DNA of 8,785 nucleotides from Candidatus Neoanaerotignum tabaqchaliae (GTDB lineage Bacteria; Bacillota; Clostridia; Lachnospirales; Anaerotignaceae), in NCBI GenBank assembly GCA_904420235.1, contig CAJFUS010000239.1, positions 1 through 8,785 of the forward strand, written 5' to 3'. Shown piece after piece: positions 1-6,369 of the stretch. A program made the position numbers and the translations under genes. Position 1 is the first letter of the stretch; every line of letters begins with the position of its first letter. The notes beneath the pieces are model-generated. The model worked only from the letters and a program-made list of their open reading frames with translations, was not told where the DNA came from and made no database searches.

Positions 1-2211
1 CGGGAAAGACACCTCAACCTCAAAATCGGCTCCCGCCGGCTTAACGCTTTTAACAACGCCTATACCGTATTTGGGGGCTCTAACCTTGTCGCCCTCGCCA
101 AATGACAGCTTAAAATCCTTCGGCTGAGGTATTTCAGCCTCAATTTTGCTTTTAAGGCCATAGGCTGCGCCGGAGGATATTGGAGAAATCGGGCCTCTCC
201 TGCGTCCAAATGCCATTCCCCCGCCGCTTGAGTGTGAGAATGAGCCGCCTATGCCAAAATCCCCGCCCGATTTTTCGCCATTAAGCCAGCTTATTATATG
301 GGGCGGTATTTCCTTTAAAAACCTTGACGGCTGGTTATACTGAATGTTTCCGTTCTGCATTCTTGTTTTGGCGTGAGTGATATAAAGCTCCTCCCTTGCC
401 CTTGTAATACCCACATAGCAAAGACGCCTTTCTTCCTCAATCTCACGCTCGTCGCCGCTCATTATGCTTCTGTATCCCGGAAAAAGGCCTTCCTCCATTC
501 CGGCTAAAAACACCACCGGAAACTCCAGACCCTTGGCGGAGTGCAAAGTCATAAGCACAACTGTGTTCTCGTTTTCCTCGTAAGAATCCACGTCGGCCAC
601 AAGAGCCACTTCCTCCAAAAATCCCTCTAAAGACGTATCTCCCGTCGTTTCAACATATTCGGCGGCTTTTGACACAAACTCGCCTATGTTCTCAATACGC
701 CCTTGGGCCTCCTCGGTACCCTCAAGCTCAAGCATTTCAATATATCCTGTTTTTTTGGCCACGTTTTCTATAAACTCAGCCGAGTTCATCGTTTCCCTGT
801 CTTTTTTAAGGCTTTCCATAAGCTGATAGAAAGAGCCAAAGTTTTTTGCGCTTCTGCCTATCTCGCCGCTTACGGCCGCCACTGGAAGAGCCTCGTAAAG
901 ACTTAAATTATTTTGTGCTGCCAAAGCCGAGGCCCTTTCAACAGATGTGTCGCCTATGCCTCTTTTGGGCACGTTTATTATTCTTTTAACGGCTATGTCG
1001 TCGTTGGGGTTAGCTATGGCCTTAAGGTAGGAATGTATGTCCCTTATTTCCTTGCGGTCATAAAACCTTGTTCCGCCGCACAGCCTGTATGGCACGCTTT
1101 TTTTAACAAACTGCTCCTCAATGGCTCTGGACTGGGCGTTGGTGCGGTAAAGCACGGCAAAATCCTTATAATCCCTGCCATCGTCCATTATAAGCTGGTC
1201 AATTTTCTCGGCTATAAACCTTCCCTCGTCATACTCATTATCCGCCCTGTATCCCATTATTATGCGTCCCTCGTCATTGTCGGTCCAAAGGGATTTGTCC
1301 TTTCTTTCGCCGTTGTGCTTTATAACGGCGTTGGCCGCTTTAAGTATGGTTTTTGTTGAGCGGTAGTTCTGCTCCAGCTTAATAACCTTTGTGTTTGGAA
1401 AATCCTTCTCAAAGTCAAGTATGTTGCGTATGTTGGCCCCTCTCCAGCCGTAAATAGACTGGTCGTCATCGCCCACAACGCACAGGTTTTTATATTTCAT
1501 AGCCAAAAGCCTAACAAGCTGATATTGGCTTGTGTTTGTATCCTGATACTCGTCAACCATTATGTATCTGAATTTTTCCTGATAGTAGTCCAGCACATCG
1601 GGGCATTCCCTGAAAAGTCTTACGGTGTTGTATATTATGTCGTCAAAATCAAGGGCGTTGCTGTTTTTAAGTCTTAAGTCATACTCCCTGTAAGCTTGGG
1701 CTATTTTGGATTTTCTTAAATCGCCGCTGTTTTCTTTCATATAGTCCGACGGAGAGAGCATCGCTTCTTTTGCATTGCTTATTTCCGCAAGGGCGCCCTT
1801 CACCGTAAGGGTTTTGTCCGTAAGACTGAAGCCCAGCCTTCCAAAAACGTCCTTCATAACCCTAAGGCTGTCGTCGGTGTCGTATATTGAAAAGTTCCTG
1901 TCATAGCCTATTTTGTCAATGTCCCGCCTTAAAATTCTTACGCAGGCCGAGTGGAAAGTGGAAACCCACATATCCTTAGCCGCCTCTCCAACGGCCTCTA
2001 AAACCCTCTGCCTCATCTCTCTGGCGGCTTTGTTTGTAAATGTTATGGCCAATATGTTCCAAGGCTTAACTCCCGATTCTATAAGGCCCGCCATTCTAAC
2101 CGTAAGGGCGCCTGTTTTTCCCGAACCGGCTCCGGCTAATATCAAAACCGGTCCCTCTTGGCTTAATACAGCCTCCTTTTGCATTGGGTTCAAATTTTCA
2201 AATGTTATCAT
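1..2211 (-). CDS. pcrA: ATP-dependent DNA helicase PcrA (UvrD/Rep family, superfamily 1A), 3' end cut off by window edge
   Basis: PcrA is a 3'-5' DNA helicase acting in nucleotide excision repair, in rolling-circle replication and in clearing recombination intermediates and stalled RNA polymerase. The reading frame is open for 737 codons to the window edge. Visible motifs are Walker A AGAGSGKT (residues 26-33), DEYQDT (Walker B/DExQ, from residue 220), GDDDQSIYGWRGA (motif III, from 247), QNYRST (motif IV) and YVGITRAREEL (motif VI, from 599). A Gly/Ser/Arg-rich linker around residues 650-680 leads to the small C-terminal domain typical of Gram-positive PcrA (GDKVRAPKYGIGVVKSV). By comparison with the usual ~740 residues (family knowledge), only about 15-20 residues are missing. 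I chose the ATG at 2211 because GGAG lies 9 nt upstream; in-frame ATGs at 2226 and 2241 lack a good ribosome site. The gene lies 75 bp downstream of the yerC-type gene with no clear terminator between, so the two are probably cotranscribed. Confidence 0.97.
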   Translation of the reverse strand, partial: MITFENLNPMQKEAVLSQEGPVLILAGAGSGKTGALTVRMAGLIESGVKPWNILAITFTNKAAREMRQRVLEAVGEAAKDMWVSTFHSACVRILRRDIDKIGYDRNFSIYDTDDSLRVMKDVFGRLGFSLTDKTLTVKGALAEISNAKEAMLSPSDYMKENSGDLRKSKIAQAYREYDLRLKNSNALDFDDIIYNTVRLFRECPDVLDYYQEKFRYIMVDEYQDTNTSQYQLVRLLAMKYKNLCVVGDDDQSIYGWRGANIRNILDFEKDFPNTKVIKLEQNYRSTKTILKAANAVIKHNGERKDKSLWTDNDEGRIIMGYRADNEYDEGRFIAEKIDQLIMDDGRDYKDFAVLYRTNAQSRAIEEQFVKKSVPYRLCGGTRFYDRKEIRDIHSYLKAIANPNDDIAVKRIINVPKRGIGDTSVERASALAAQNNLSLYEALPVAAVSGEIGRSAKNFGSFYQLMESLKKDRETMNSAEFIENVAKKTGYIEMLELEGTEEAQGRIENIGEFVSKAAEYVETTGDTSLEGFLEEVALVADVDSYEENENTVVLMTLHSAKGLEFPVVFLAGMEEGLFPGYRSIMSGDEREIEEERRLCYVGITRAREELYITHAKTRMQNGNIQYNQPSRFLKEIPPHIISWLNGEKSGGDFGIGGSFSHSSGGGMAFGRRRGPISPISSGAAYGLKSKIEAEIPQPKDFKLSFGEGDKVRAPKYGIGVVKSVKPAGADFEVEVSFP

Positions 2212-2286
2212 GGCAAAATTCTCCATTTCTAAATTGAGCATAAAATATAGGAAGCTAATTGAATAACAAATAACTTCCCGTTTATT

Positions 2287-2604
2287 TTACTCGTTATTTT
2301 CATTTTTTTTACTGTTTTTCTCGTTAAGCCGGTCAATAGCCAGCTTATACCCGTCGGTTCCGTACGTAAGGGCTCTGTTAACCCTGCTTATGGTGGCTGT
2401 TGACGCGCCTGTTTTTTCGGCAATTTCAATGTACGTGCACTTACGGTCAAGCATTTCGGCAACGGCCATTCTTTGGGCTATGGCGTTAATCTCGTGCACA
2501 GTGCACAAGTCCTCAAAAAGCTGATAGCACTCGTCAACCGTTTTCATGGTAAGTATATACTCAAAAAGCTTGTCGGCAAAAGCACTTTTTATTTTGTTGT
2601 TCAA
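2287..2604 (-). CDS. yerC: TrpR-family transcriptional regulator, YerC/YecD (HisR-like) type
   Basis: This 105-aa protein belongs to the TrpR-like YerC/YecD family of small helix-turn-helix regulators. The N-terminal helical part (residues 1-50) is the likely dimerisation core. Residues about 57-79 (TYIEIAEKTGASTATISRV and onward) form the HTH, with the STATISR recognition helix characteristic of the family. In Bacillus subtilis yerC also lies near pcrA; comparative genomics has proposed that YerC-type proteins (HisR) repress histidine biosynthesis and transport genes. That function is family knowledge, not visible here, and no his gene lies in the window. The start is TTG at 2604, supported by an AAGGTG ribosome site 9 nt upstream; the next ATG would remove 19 residues of conserved-looking helix. 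The tail is lysine- and asparagine-rich (NEKNSKKNENNE). A sigma-A-like promoter and an inverted repeat lie directly upstream, so it may regulate itself. Confidence 0.9.
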   Translation of the reverse strand: MNNKIKSAFADKLFEYILTMKTVDECYQLFEDLCTVHEINAIAQRMAVAEMLDRKCTYIEIAEKTGASTATISRVNRALTYGTDGYKLAIDRLNEKNSKKNENNE

Positions 2605-2616
2605 AGTTAATCACAC

Positions 2617-2680
2617 CTTCACAGTATACAAATATTTATTCGCCGCGTTATTTATATTTTAACATTTTAATGCTGTGAAG
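2617..2680. repeat. Inverted repeat bracketing the yerC promoter (possible operator pair)
   Basis: On the plus strand CTTCACAGTAT (2617-2627) and ATGCTGTGAAG (2670-2680) are inverted copies matching at 10 of 11 positions, with an uninterrupted 8-bp core (CTTCACAG/CTGTGAAG). One arm overlaps the -35 region and the other overlaps the ribosome-site region of the TTG start. The placement would suit a DNA-looping or paired-operator arrangement for autoregulation, but this is inference. Confidence 0.4.
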
Positions 2681-2684
2681 TAAA
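2656..2684 (-). promoter_or_regulatory. Sigma-A-type promoter of the yerC-pcrA unit
   Basis: Reading the minus strand, TTTACT (2684-2679) and TAAAAT (2661-2656) are separated by exactly 17 bp. The -10 matches 5/6 and the -35 4/6 of the consensus. It lies about 50 bp upstream of the TTG start of the regulator gene and is the best match in this gap. Confidence 0.65.
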
Positions 2685-2709
2685 GCAGTTAATTTAATTT
2701 TTAAAAAAT

Positions 2710-2931
2710 TTATTCCTCCGGCCCTATTTTAAAGCCGCCGCACAGGCTGTCCCAGCAGCTTTCGCATATATCCGCCTCGTGGTAATCTCCATCCTTTTTA
2801 GAGAAATATCCCCAGTGTTTTTCTATATGAACAAAATCCTCAGCCTCGGGATTAATTTTTTTTCCGCAAATGTTGCACAAAACCTCTGAAACAACTTGAC
2901 TTTTTACAAAACGTTCCTCCTTTTTAAGCAT
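2710..2931 (-). CDS. Small zinc-ribbon-like protein of unknown function
   Basis: The predicted 73-aa protein carries two CxxC knuckles, CNIC (residues 19-22) and CESC (56-59), with acidic and aromatic residues between (HIEKHWGYFSKKDG). This is the layout of a four-cysteine zinc ribbon. It resembles small hypothetical proteins common in Clostridia, but I know of no assigned role. Two starts are possible. A TTG at 2961 gives 83 aa but has no ribosome site at useful distance. The ATG at 2931 is preceded by AAGGCGGTG with 6 nt spacing, so I prefer it. The gene is in the same direction as yerC-pcrA but is followed by a new promoter, so it may be its own unit. A possible extended -10 (TGG-TAAACT, TAAACT at 3003-2998 on the minus strand) lies upstream, without a convincing -35. 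Confidence 0.75.
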   Translation of the reverse strand: MLKKEERFVKSQVVSEVLCNICGKKINPEAEDFVHIEKHWGYFSKKDGDYHEADICESCWDSLCGGFKIGPEE

Positions 2932-2999
2932 ATTTACCACCGCCTTATTATATTCTGCCAAAAATATTTATTATGCGCGCAACTCCCGCTGAATATGAG

Positions 3000-3052
3000 T
3001 TTACCACAAAATCATTAAAAAATATATACTAAATCATTGGCACAGGTGCTAA
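3000..3052 (+). promoter_or_regulatory. Candidate promoter and overlapping palindrome before the radical SAM gene
   Basis: TTTACC (3000-3005), a 17-bp spacer and TATATA (3023-3028) form a plausible sigma-A promoter. An imperfect palindrome TTGGCAC-AG-GTGCTAA (3037-3052, 6 of 7 pairs) falls about where transcription would begin, an operator-like position. The -35 overlaps the possible -10 of the divergent zinc-ribbon gene, so the two transcription units may share control. The promoter assignment is by eye. Confidence 0.4.
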
Positions 3053-3077
3053 AATATTCTTGAAAGGAACGATGGAC

Positions 3078-3995
3078 ATGACAAACAGCCAACACATAAA
3101 TGAGCTTATGAAAAACTGCCGTCTGTGCCCAAGAATATGCGGCGCCGACAGAACAAAGGGGTATGGCTTCTGCCTTATGCCGGATAAAATAACGGCGGCC
3201 TTAGCTTCCGTTCATATGTATGAGGAACCGCCCATAAGCGGCCAAAATGGCTCCGGAACAGTGTTTTTTTCCGGCTGCAATCTTAAATGCGTGTTCTGCC
3301 AAAACCACCAAATAAGCCAAGAAGGCTTTGGAACATTCCTTACGGAGGAACAGCTTGCGAAGATATTTATAAATCAGCAAAATAAAGGCGTTCACAACAT
3401 AAATATTGTTTCCGGCGCCCACTTCGCGCCCCAGATAGCCGAAGCTATTAAAATGGCCAAAAAAAACGGCCTTAAAATACCGATTGTTTACAACTCAAGC
3501 GGATATGAGCTTGTTTCAACTCTCAAAATACTGAATGGCCTTGTGGACGTGTATCTGCCGGATATAAAATATTTCTCGCCGGAGCTGTCTGAAAAATACA
3601 GTATGGCCAAAGATTATTTTTCAGTTGCCTCAAAGGCCGTTGTTGAAATGTACAATCAGGTTGGCCCGCCTGTTTTTGACGACAACGGCATTATGCTTAA
3701 GGGCGTTATAATACGCCACCTTGTTTTGCCCTCATGCCGCAAAGATTCTTTTAAAATTCTTGATTTTATTAAAGAGGCTTTTGGGGATAATGTATATGTG
3801 TCAATATTAAACCAATATACGCCAATGTATAAGGCTCTTCACATTAAAGAGCTTAACCGCAGAGTTACCACATTCGAGTATCAAAGCGTTATTGACCACT
3901 TTTTTGAAATTGGCCTTAAAAATGGATATATGCAGGGCAAAGAATCGGCCAAAAGCCAATATACCCCCGTTTTTGATTTAAGCGGACTGAAATAA
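3078..3995 (+). CDS. Radical SAM protein, COG1313 (PflX-like, pyruvate formate-lyase-activating-enzyme-related)
   Basis: A 305-aa cytosolic protein with the radical SAM signature CNLKCVFC (C67, C71, C74, a CxxxCxxC triad binding a 4Fe-4S cluster for S-adenosylmethionine cleavage). A second N-terminal cysteine group, CRLCPRIC (C14, C17, C21) with C32, is characteristic of the COG1313/PflX branch and may bind another metal or Fe-S centre. Later segments such as VSGAHFAPQI, YNSSGYE, VDVYLPDIKY and the C-terminal VYVSILNQYTPM fit the partial TIM barrel. The family resembles pyruvate formate-lyase activases in sequence, but its substrate is not established, so I give no gene symbol. Starts at TTG 3060, ATG 3072 and ATG 3078 are in frame; AAAGGA sits 9 nt before 3078 but only 3-4 nt before 3072, so I prefer 3078. 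Only 18 bp separate its stop from pepT, which suggests one transcript. Confidence 0.88.
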   Translation: MTNSQHINELMKNCRLCPRICGADRTKGYGFCLMPDKITAALASVHMYEEPPISGQNGSGTVFFSGCNLKCVFCQNHQISQEGFGTFLTEEQLAKIFINQQNKGVHNINIVSGAHFAPQIAEAIKMAKKNGLKIPIVYNSSGYELVSTLKILNGLVDVYLPDIKYFSPELSEKYSMAKDYFSVASKAVVEMYNQVGPPVFDDNGIMLKGVIIRHLVLPSCRKDSFKILDFIKEAFGDNVYVSILNQYTPMYKALHIKELNRRVTTFEYQSVIDHFFEIGLKNGYMQGKESAKSQYTPVFDLSGLK

Positions 3996-4013
3996 GAAAT
4001 AAGGAGGACATTT

Positions 4014-5225
4014 ATGGAAAGCGTAACCGACAGATTTTTAAGATATATATCCTACAACACAGCCTCAAACGAGAACTCCGAAACCGTGCCAAGCACAAAG
4101 GGCCAGCTTGAGTTTTCAAAAATTCTTGCCGAGGAGTGCCTTAAAATGGGTCTTGAGGTAAACAGCAAAAAGGGCTATATATACGCACGACTTAAAGCCA
4201 ATGCCCAGGGCTATCCAAAAATAGGATTTATAGCTCACATGGACACCAGCCCCGAGGCCAGGGGAGAAAACATAAAGCCGAGGATAATTAAAAACTACAG
4301 CGGAGAAGATATAAAGTTCGACAACGGAAAAATCATGTCCCCCGCCGACTTTCCCGAGCTGAAAGACTATGTTGGGCAGGATATAATAACAACCGACGGC
4401 ACAACGCTTTTAGGGGCCGATGACAAGGCCGGCATAGCCGAGATAATGACCGCCGTTGAGGAAATAAAAAACAGCACTATAAATCACGGTGACATAATTA
4501 TAGGCTTCACTCCCGATGAGGAAATAGGCCGCGGGGCCGACGCCTTTGACGTTAATGTTTTCGGCGCCGATTTCGCATACACAATGGACGGAGGAGCCAT
4601 AGGCGAGCTGGAGTTTGAAAACTTCAACGCCGCCAAAGCCAAAATAAAAATATCCGGCAGAAACGTGCACCCGGGATATGCCAAAAACAAAATGCTCAAC
4701 GCCGTTCTTATAGGCTCAAAAATAGCCGAGGCTCTTCCCTCCGGCGAAACGCCCGCCAAAACATCGGGATATGAGGGGTTCTATCATCTCTGCTCCCTTA
4801 AAGGCGATGTTGAGGAATGTGAAATGACATATATAATAAGGGATTTTTTCAGTGACAGCTTCGAGAAGCGGAAAAACCTTTTGGCCGACACAGTTAAAAA
4901 GCTTAACAAAAAATACGGCGGAGTTATAGATTTGCAGATTTATGACGAGTACAAAAATATGCGTGAAAAACTTGAAGACAAAATGTACGTTGTTTCCCTT
5001 GCCGAAAAATCAATGCGCGATTGCGGCATAGAACCCATTATACAGCCCATAAGAGGCGGCACAGACGGTGCCAGACTTTCGTTTATGGGTCTTCCCTGCC
5101 CCAATATTTTCGCAGGCGGCCACAATTTCCATGGTATTTACGAGTTTATCCCTATAAACTCAATGGAAAAGGCTGTTGAGCTTATAATAAAAATATGCCA
5201 AAACTCATACGGCATAAAAGTTTAA
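4014..5225 (+). CDS. pepT: Peptidase T (tripeptide aminopeptidase, M20B metallopeptidase)
   Basis: PepT removes the N-terminal residue from tripeptides in the cytoplasm, a late step in peptide use. The 403-aa length is normal for the family. The di-zinc site is complete by motif: H75 and D77 in AHMDT, bridging D136 in LLGADDKAG, general-base E169 and ligand E170 in TPDEEIGRG, D192 in TMDGG, and H373 in FAGGHNFHG. The lid/dimerisation domain (about residues 200-310) includes the conserved ISGRNVHPGYAKNKMLNA stretch. The ATG is preceded by a textbook AAGGAGG seven bases upstream. It follows the radical SAM gene by 18 bp and is probably expressed with it. No functional link between the two is evident. 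The only downstream terminator candidate is the hairpin at 5289-5331. Confidence 0.96.
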   Translation: MESVTDRFLRYISYNTASNENSETVPSTKGQLEFSKILAEECLKMGLEVNSKKGYIYARLKANAQGYPKIGFIAHMDTSPEARGENIKPRIIKNYSGEDIKFDNGKIMSPADFPELKDYVGQDIITTDGTTLLGADDKAGIAEIMTAVEEIKNSTINHGDIIIGFTPDEEIGRGADAFDVNVFGADFAYTMDGGAIGELEFENFNAAKAKIKISGRNVHPGYAKNKMLNAVLIGSKIAEALPSGETPAKTSGYEGFYHLCSLKGDVEECEMTYIIRDFFSDSFEKRKNLLADTVKKLNKKYGGVIDLQIYDEYKNMREKLEDKMYVVSLAEKSMRDCGIEPIIQPIRGGTDGARLSFMGLPCPNIFAGGHNFHGIYEFIPINSMEKAVELIIKICQNSYGIKV

Positions 5226-5288
5226 TTTTTGAAACGACTCGCCGTAAACCGACTATAATAGGCGGCCCTTACAACCAAAAATAAAAAA

Positions 5289-5331
5289 GCCTTAAGTCTG
5301 CCGTTAATCCTATAAACGGCGGCTTTAAGGC
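5289..5331. terminator. Large hairpin between convergent units, likely bidirectional terminator
   Basis: GCCTTAAGTCTGCCGTT (5289-5305) pairs with AACGGCGGCTTTAAGGC (5315-5331) over 17 positions, with one mismatch and two G-U pairs in the plus-strand RNA. On the minus strand the hairpin is followed by TTTTTTATTTTT, an ideal tail. On the plus strand the tail is only TTAAATTATATT. It therefore best ends leftward transcription from the cassette island, and probably also ends pepT. Confidence 0.7.
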
Positions 5332-5413
5332 TTAAATTATATTGCGAAAAATCAAAAACAAATCCGACTTAAACCAATATTAAATTTTCGTTTATGGACT
5401 TTATCCTCACATA

Positions 5414-5453
5414 CCGTTGGCGGTGTAAAATTTATTTAAAACACTGCCAATGG
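5414..5453 (+). repeat. 13-bp imperfect inverted repeat in the pepT-to-island gap
   Basis: CCGTTGGCGGTGT (5414-5426) and ACACTGCCAATGG (5441-5453) flank a 14-nt A/T loop. Both imperfections are G-U pairs in plus-strand RNA but would be A-C mismatches in minus-strand RNA, so any RNA role would be on the plus strand. No T-run follows, so it is not an ordinary terminator. Function unknown. Confidence 0.45.
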
Positions 5454-5638
5454 GCCGAATTTCGGAAAAAGCGCCATAAACTCCTTTTTAAGAAAGATAG
5501 ATTTCACAAAAATCGAAATTATCCGTCATTTCAGCGAAGAATTTGGCAGCCTGTTAAGATTTTCTAATTACTGCCGATTTTTCCTTGCTTAATCCCGACG
5601 TTTGGTTACTGTTGGACTTTTCCTCTCGTTTTCGCAAC

Positions 5639-5757
5639 AGCTTGCCGCTCTTTTTCAGCCACATCACAAAGAGCGGCCCTTTTCAAACCGAAAACATCCC
5701 CTTTCGGTTGGTGTATTCAACTGCTTAATATAGCGGCAAATTCCCCAATAAATGGGA
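5639..5757 (-). repeat. Cassette 3'-flank hairpin module, copy 1
   Basis: This ~119-bp segment directly follows the stop of the 133-aa gene and is a diverged copy of 6251-6368. It can form several hairpins: GCCGCTCTTT/AAAGAGCGGC (5644-5653 with 5668-5677, 10 bp), AACCGAAA/TTTCGGTT (5686-5693 with 5702-5709, 8 bp), and a small CCCA/TGGG type loop next to the stop codon. The block 5701-5745 matches 6313-6357 at 40 of 45 positions. In the gene's own direction no T-run follows the main stem, so it does not look like a simple intrinsic terminator. Confidence 0.75.
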
Positions 5758-5762
5758 GTTGA

Positions 5763-6164
5763 TTATTCGATTACCATATTGTAATATTCTTCCCCATCTT
5801 CGTCCGTATATGTTACAGCATAAAATCGCTTTCCAATTAGGGTGCGTAGTTTTTTAACATCTTCCAAATCGAGTGAGCCAAATTCTTGATAGCAAGTGGT
5901 TTCACTGTTTTCATTTAATTGCTCATAGAAGTCTGTAACAAACAAATTAAACTCATCCAGAATACCTTCGATTGGAATTTGAGTAATATTTCTGGGTGAT
6001 GCATCTTCCTCACCATAGCACTCTGGTTCCATTTCAAATGTAAGAGAAGTTACAAAAATGTCTTCAGAACCGTAAGGGGATTTAGTTTTATAAATTCCGT
6101 CTGATATTTTTTGAAAGTCAGATGTTATATACTTTTCCGGTGTGAAATTTTGAAAATTTTTCAT
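5763..6164 (-). CDS. Acidic soluble protein of unknown function, cargo gene of cassette 1
   Basis: I do not recognise this 133-aa protein. It has no signal peptide or membrane segment, no cysteine motif and no catalytic signature that I can see. It is strikingly acidic (about 28 Asp/Glu against 11 Lys/Arg by my count), with a Tyr/Glu-rich C-terminus (TDEDGEEYYNMVIE). Small, acidic, stand-alone proteins in repetitive accessory loci are often immunity proteins that neutralise a toxin, but no toxin is present here and this is inference only. The ATG is preceded by GGAGGAGGTGA with good spacing, so it should be well translated. It has its own promoter (6213-6242), shared in sequence with the neighbouring cassette gene. 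Codon choice differs from the housekeeping genes (for example GCA/GCT rather than GCC for Ala), consistent with acquisition. Confidence 0.8.
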   Translation of the reverse strand: MKNFQNFTPEKYITSDFQKISDGIYKTKSPYGSEDIFVTSLTFEMEPECYGEEDASPRNITQIPIEGILDEFNLFVTDFYEQLNENSETTCYQEFGSLDLEDVKKLRTLIGKRFYAVTYTDEDGEEYYNMVIE

Positions 6165-6189
6165 ATTGTCACCTCCTCCAAATTACGAT

Positions 6190-6253
6190 TATCGCTCTGT
6201 TGTTTCAATAAAATTATGCCACAAGGCTGTAAACAAATCCAAGTCATTTTAGC
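6190..6253 (-). promoter_or_regulatory. Cassette promoter module, copy 1
   Basis: On the minus strand TTGGAT (6242-6237), an 18-bp spacer and CATAAT (6218-6213), preceded by TGG as an extended -10, form a promoter about 50 bp before the ATG of the 133-aa gene. The 64-bp module is 55/64 identical, without gaps, to 6812-6875. It abuts the hairpin module of the upstream cassette at TTAGC with no spacer. Confidence 0.7.
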
Positions 6254-6368
6254 TTGCCGCTCTCTTCAAACCGCAACGAAAAGAGCAGCCCTCTTTAAAT
6301 TGAAAGCAGCCACTTTCGGTTGGTATATTCAGCCGCTTAAGACAGCGGCAAATTCCCGATAAATAGGG
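6251..6368 (-). repeat. Cassette 3'-flank hairpin module, copy 2
   Basis: A ~118-bp segment directly after the stop of the 137-aa gene, homologous to 5639-5757. The main stem persists as GCCGCTCTCTTC (6256-6267) with GAAAAGAGCAGC (6278-6289), its two sequence changes tolerated as G-U pairs in minus-strand RNA. A perfect GCCGCT/AGCGGC stem (6332-6337 with 6344-6349) and a TCCC/GGGA stem beside the stop codon are also present, while the AACCGAAA stem of copy 1 is weakened. Structure is thus partly conserved despite sequence drift. Confidence 0.75.
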
Positions 6369-6369
6369 A

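Larger units (their letters stand above)
5226..5638. other. Gene-free stretch between pepT and the cassette island, containing relic island sequence
   Basis: No credible gene is seen. Besides the two hairpins listed separately, 5525-5638 carries short blocks shared in the same order with the other side of the island: GTCATTTCAGC at 5525 (GTCGTTTCAGC at 6865), TGCCGATTTTTCC at 5572 (exact copy at 6902) and GTTGGAC at 5611 (exact copy at 6935). I read this as a degenerate copy of the spacer that precedes a cassette promoter. On the minus strand a 13-codon open frame (5477-5436) follows AAGGAG by 3 nt; it may be the stump of a lost cassette gene. Confidence 0.45.

Noticed and set aside
913..1359. 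A 148-codon plus-strand open frame inside the left part of the window
   Set aside because: It lies antisense within pcrA, has no ribosome site and encodes no recognisable protein; it is a shadow of the helicase gene.
3037..3052. Sigma-54 promoter suggested by TTGGCAC...TGCT
   Set aside because: The GG-to-GC distance is 9 bases rather than the required 12, so it cannot be a -24/-12 element.
5436..5477. Thirteen-residue minus-strand peptide after AAGGAG
   Set aside because: Too short and only 3 nt from its ribosome site; mentioned as a possible relic start of a lost cassette gene, not called as a gene.
5644..5677. Simple intrinsic terminator for the 133-aa gene
   Set aside because: The stem is strong, but in the gene's direction it is followed by AAGCTGTTGCG, with no T-run.
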